Shown: piece after piece, positions 62,702 through 64,000 of the stretch
Numbering within the stretch: position 1 is the stretch's first letter
Layout: the number at the start of each line of letters is the position of its first letter
Assembly (NCBI RefSeq): GCF_003315795.1
Contig: NZ_QMEY01000007.1
Location: 297,777 to 361,776, forward strand
Length of the DNA stretch: 64,000 nt
Source of the DNA: Spongiactinospora rosea
GTDB taxonomy: Bacteria > Actinomycetota > Actinomycetes > Streptosporangiales > Streptosporangiaceae
Direction: 5' to 3'
Translations under genes and position numbers: made by a program
The notes under the pieces: model-generated
What the model was told of the DNA's origin: nothing
Databases searched by the model: none
Seen by the model: only the letters and a program-made list of their open reading frames with translations

Positions 62702-63391
62702 ATGACCGCCGTCCCGCTCACCCCCGGCCCGGCGCGCCGCGCCGTACTGACCCGGCGCATCCGGCTGCTGGTGGCCGCCACCATCGCCTACAACCTGGCC
62801 GAGGCCGCCATCGCCCTCACCGCGGGCGCCATGGCCTCCTCCGGAGCGCTGATCGGCTTCGGACTGGACTCCCTCGTCGAAGTGGCCTCGGCCGGCGCCG
62901 TCGCCTGGCAGTTCTCCGCCGCCGACCCACAACGGCGGGAGCGGGTCACCCTGCGACTGATCGCGATCTCGTTCTACGCCCTCGCCATCTACGTCACCTT
63001 CGAGTCCGTCCGCACCCTGCTCGGCACGGACCAGGCCGAGCACTCCACCCCGGGCCTGGCACTCGCCGCCCTCTCACTGCTGGTCATGCCGTTCCTCTCC
63101 CACGCCCAACGCCGCGCGGGCCGCGAACTGGGCTCCGCCACCGCGGTCGCCGACTCCAAGCAGACCCTGCTCTGCACCTACCTGTCGGCCGTACTCCTGG
63201 CCGGCCTCGCCCTCAACAGCCTTTTCGGCTGGCACTGGGCCGACCCGATCGCCGCCCTGGTCATCGCCGCCATCGCAGCCAAGGAGGGCCACGCCACCTG
63301 GCACGGCAACACCTGCTGCCCACCCCCCACCGCCCAGCCCACCCCCTGCTGCCCTCCAACGACAACAGCCGCCGCCCACGACCACCGGTAG
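62702..63391 (+). CDS. Cation-efflux membrane protein, CDF-like
   Basis: A membrane protein of 229 residues with about six helices, resembling the cation diffusion facilitator family. The first helix is LLVAATIAYNLAEAAIALTA. The second-helix metal motif is GFGLDSLVEVASAGAVAWQF (Asp with Glu). The fifth-helix site is GSATAVADSKQTLLCTYLSA, where the usual His/Asp pattern is partly replaced, with a Cys present. The C-terminal tail has two Cys pairs and histidines (TCCPPPT, TPCCPPT, AHDHR), probably metal-binding. It is shorter than standard CDF proteins. As the neighbour of a CmtR-like sensor it likely exports Cd, Pb or Zn. Confidence 0.88.
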   Translation: MTAVPLTPGPARRAVLTRRIRLLVAATIAYNLAEAAIALTAGAMASSGALIGFGLDSLVEVASAGAVAWQFSAADPQRRERVTLRLIAISFYALAIYVTFESVRTLLGTDQAEHSTPGLALAALSLLVMPFLSHAQRRAGRELGSATAVADSKQTLLCTYLSAVLLAGLALNSLFGWHWADPIAALVIAAIAAKEGHATWHGNTCCPPPTAQPTPCCPPTTTAAAHDHR

Positions 63392-63504
63392 TGATGGTGG
63401 GGGGGGCGACATTAGGAGGGCTTGCCGGAGCGGGAGGCCGGGTCCAGAACACGCGGCACAGGAGACACCCCGACGTCGAGCGGACTTTGCAGGATAAAAC
63501 CCCG

Positions 63505-63684
63505 CTACTGCCTGAACTCCGGTGTCTGGGCTTCGAGCACCGTGTACTGCGGGCCGGAGCGGTAGGTGAGTTCGATTTTGCGCAGGCCCAGACCACAACG
63601 GCGCACGACACCGGCAGTGCTCGCCCGTCCCACAAGGTCGGCCAGGACCTGCGCAAAGGCGAGCTTGATCGACCGACCAGAAGG
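63505..63684 (-). pseudogene. Gene fragment without a start, unknown family
   Basis: The minus strand is open for 59 codons between an in-frame stop at 63685 and the stop at 63505. It encodes KLAFAQVLADLVGRAS and GLGLRKIELTYRSGPQYTVLE with high third-position GC, so it looks like real coding sequence. There is no clear start, and the frame upstream is broken. I do not recognise the family. It is probably debris in the region between the transporter gene and the IS21-type element, which otherwise (63392-63753) shows nothing. Confidence 0.35.
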
Positions 63685-63753
63685 TCAACACACCGCCGAT
63701 AGCCGGTGCATGAACGACGGGCAGCCACCCACTCCCGCGCAACCCCGGACACT

Positions 63754-64000
63754 TGTCAACGGCCAAGTGCGTGTCGCCGCTGGTGGCCATGTAGAAGTCC
63801 CCACCTCTTCGTAGTTGACTACTTCTTGATCAAGCGTGCTGGTGTCCTGGTTCGTGCCTGTTTCATCCGGAAGGACTCACCTTCGGTGACCACCACGATG
63901 CTGTGGTGCAGGAGCCGGTCCAGCAGACTGACCGCGGTGGTGTGCTCGGGCAGGAAGCGTCCCCACTGGTCAAAGGGCCAGTGCGAGCCGATTCCCAACG
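63754..64000 (-). mobile_element. IS21-family element, one end, truncated by window edge
   Basis: The element end appears at about 63754 (plus-strand TGTCAACGGCCAAGTG), matching the TGT-starting ends of IS21 elements. The 65-bp stretch to the istB stop holds related sub-repeats (CGGCCAAGTG, CGCTGGTGGCCATG, GAAGTCCCCACC) of the multi-repeat kind seen at such ends. The istB-like gene lies inside it. The rest of the element, including istA, is outside the window. Confidence 0.75.
63819..64000 (-). CDS. istB: IstB-like ATPase of an IS21-family element, C-terminal part
   Basis: The last 60 residues are visible: GIGSHWPFDQWGRFLPEH, then AVSLLDRLLHHSIVVVTEGE, SFRMKQ and a basic tail ending LIKK. 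This matches the C-terminus of IstB, the AAA+ helper ATPase of IS21-family transposition (SxWPFxxW...LLDRLLHH...xGESFRMK). The start and the Walker motifs lie beyond base 64000. Reading is intact up to the stop at 63819, so the gene may be functional. Confidence 0.88.
   Translation of the reverse strand, partial: LGIGSHWPFDQWGRFLPEHTTAVSLLDRLLHHSIVVVTEGESFRMKQARTRTPARLIKK

Overview
The window is chromosomal DNA from a high-GC actinomycete. Third codon positions are almost all G or C, GTG and TTG starts are common, many genes overlap by 4 bp (ATGA, GTGA, TTGA), and several genes lack a Shine-Dalgarno and start 7-8 nt after a TAnnnT box, as in leaderless actinobacterial mRNAs. The Rex operator before a type II NADH dehydrogenase, an F420-type PPOX protein, the mfd-surA-mazG-eno-divIC-DUF501-ppx block and the type I-E-like CRISPR repeat all fit. 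A Streptosporangiales-like host (Nonomuraea/Actinomadura type) is my inference; nothing in the window proves it.

Layout. 1-6.6 kb: metabolic and regulatory genes (4-hydroxyphenylpyruvate dioxygenase, M1 aminopeptidase lipoprotein, threonine ammonia-lyase, TetR/siderophore-interacting protein divergent pair, ECF sigma factor coupled to a membrane protein). 6.6-11.9 kb: a looser accessory stretch with small secreted proteins, a decayed gene duplicate, a NUDIX hydrolase, an XRE regulator, a degenerate CRISPR array without cas genes, a cluster of mini-hairpins, and three copies of a roughly 110-bp structured repeat. 11.9-17 kb: FIST protein and an AAA+/VWA chelatase-like pair. 17.3-29.4 kb: housekeeping and secreted enzymes, including both transsulfuration-type enzymes (metB, cbs), an orphan histidine kinase, an SGNH hydrolase, a thiolase and a family 8 polysaccharide lyase. 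29.6-33.9 kb: Bax-inhibitor-1 protein, an odd tRNA with anticodon UAA but a short variable loop, ndh with a perfect Rex site, and a type 5 uracil-DNA glycosylase. 34-46 kb: a secreted four-domain protein and the conserved ppx-DUF501-divIC-eno-(kinase)-mazG-surA-mfd block.

46-62 kb is the most interesting region. An APS-kinase fusion (PAPS supply) and a TSUP-type transporter are followed by a glycoside hydrolase lipoprotein. Next comes a tightly coupled operon: a Wzz-like chain-length protein with a degenerate kinase domain and a repetitive tail, a Wzy-like polymerase/ligase, an APH-like kinase, a sulfotransferase, a Wzx-like flippase and a second sulfotransferase. A convergent coupled operon carries a third sulfotransferase, a family 2 glycosyltransferase and a WecG/TagA/CpsF glycosyltransferase. 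Together these read as a locus that makes, exports and sulfates an extracellular glycan, with its sulfate donor made next door.

62-64 kb: a CmtR-like metal sensor and a cation diffusion facilitator-like protein, then gene debris and the end of an IS21-family element cut by the window edge. No rRNA, cas genes or phage genes were seen. Most long open frames opposite the real genes are high-GC shadows and were left out.
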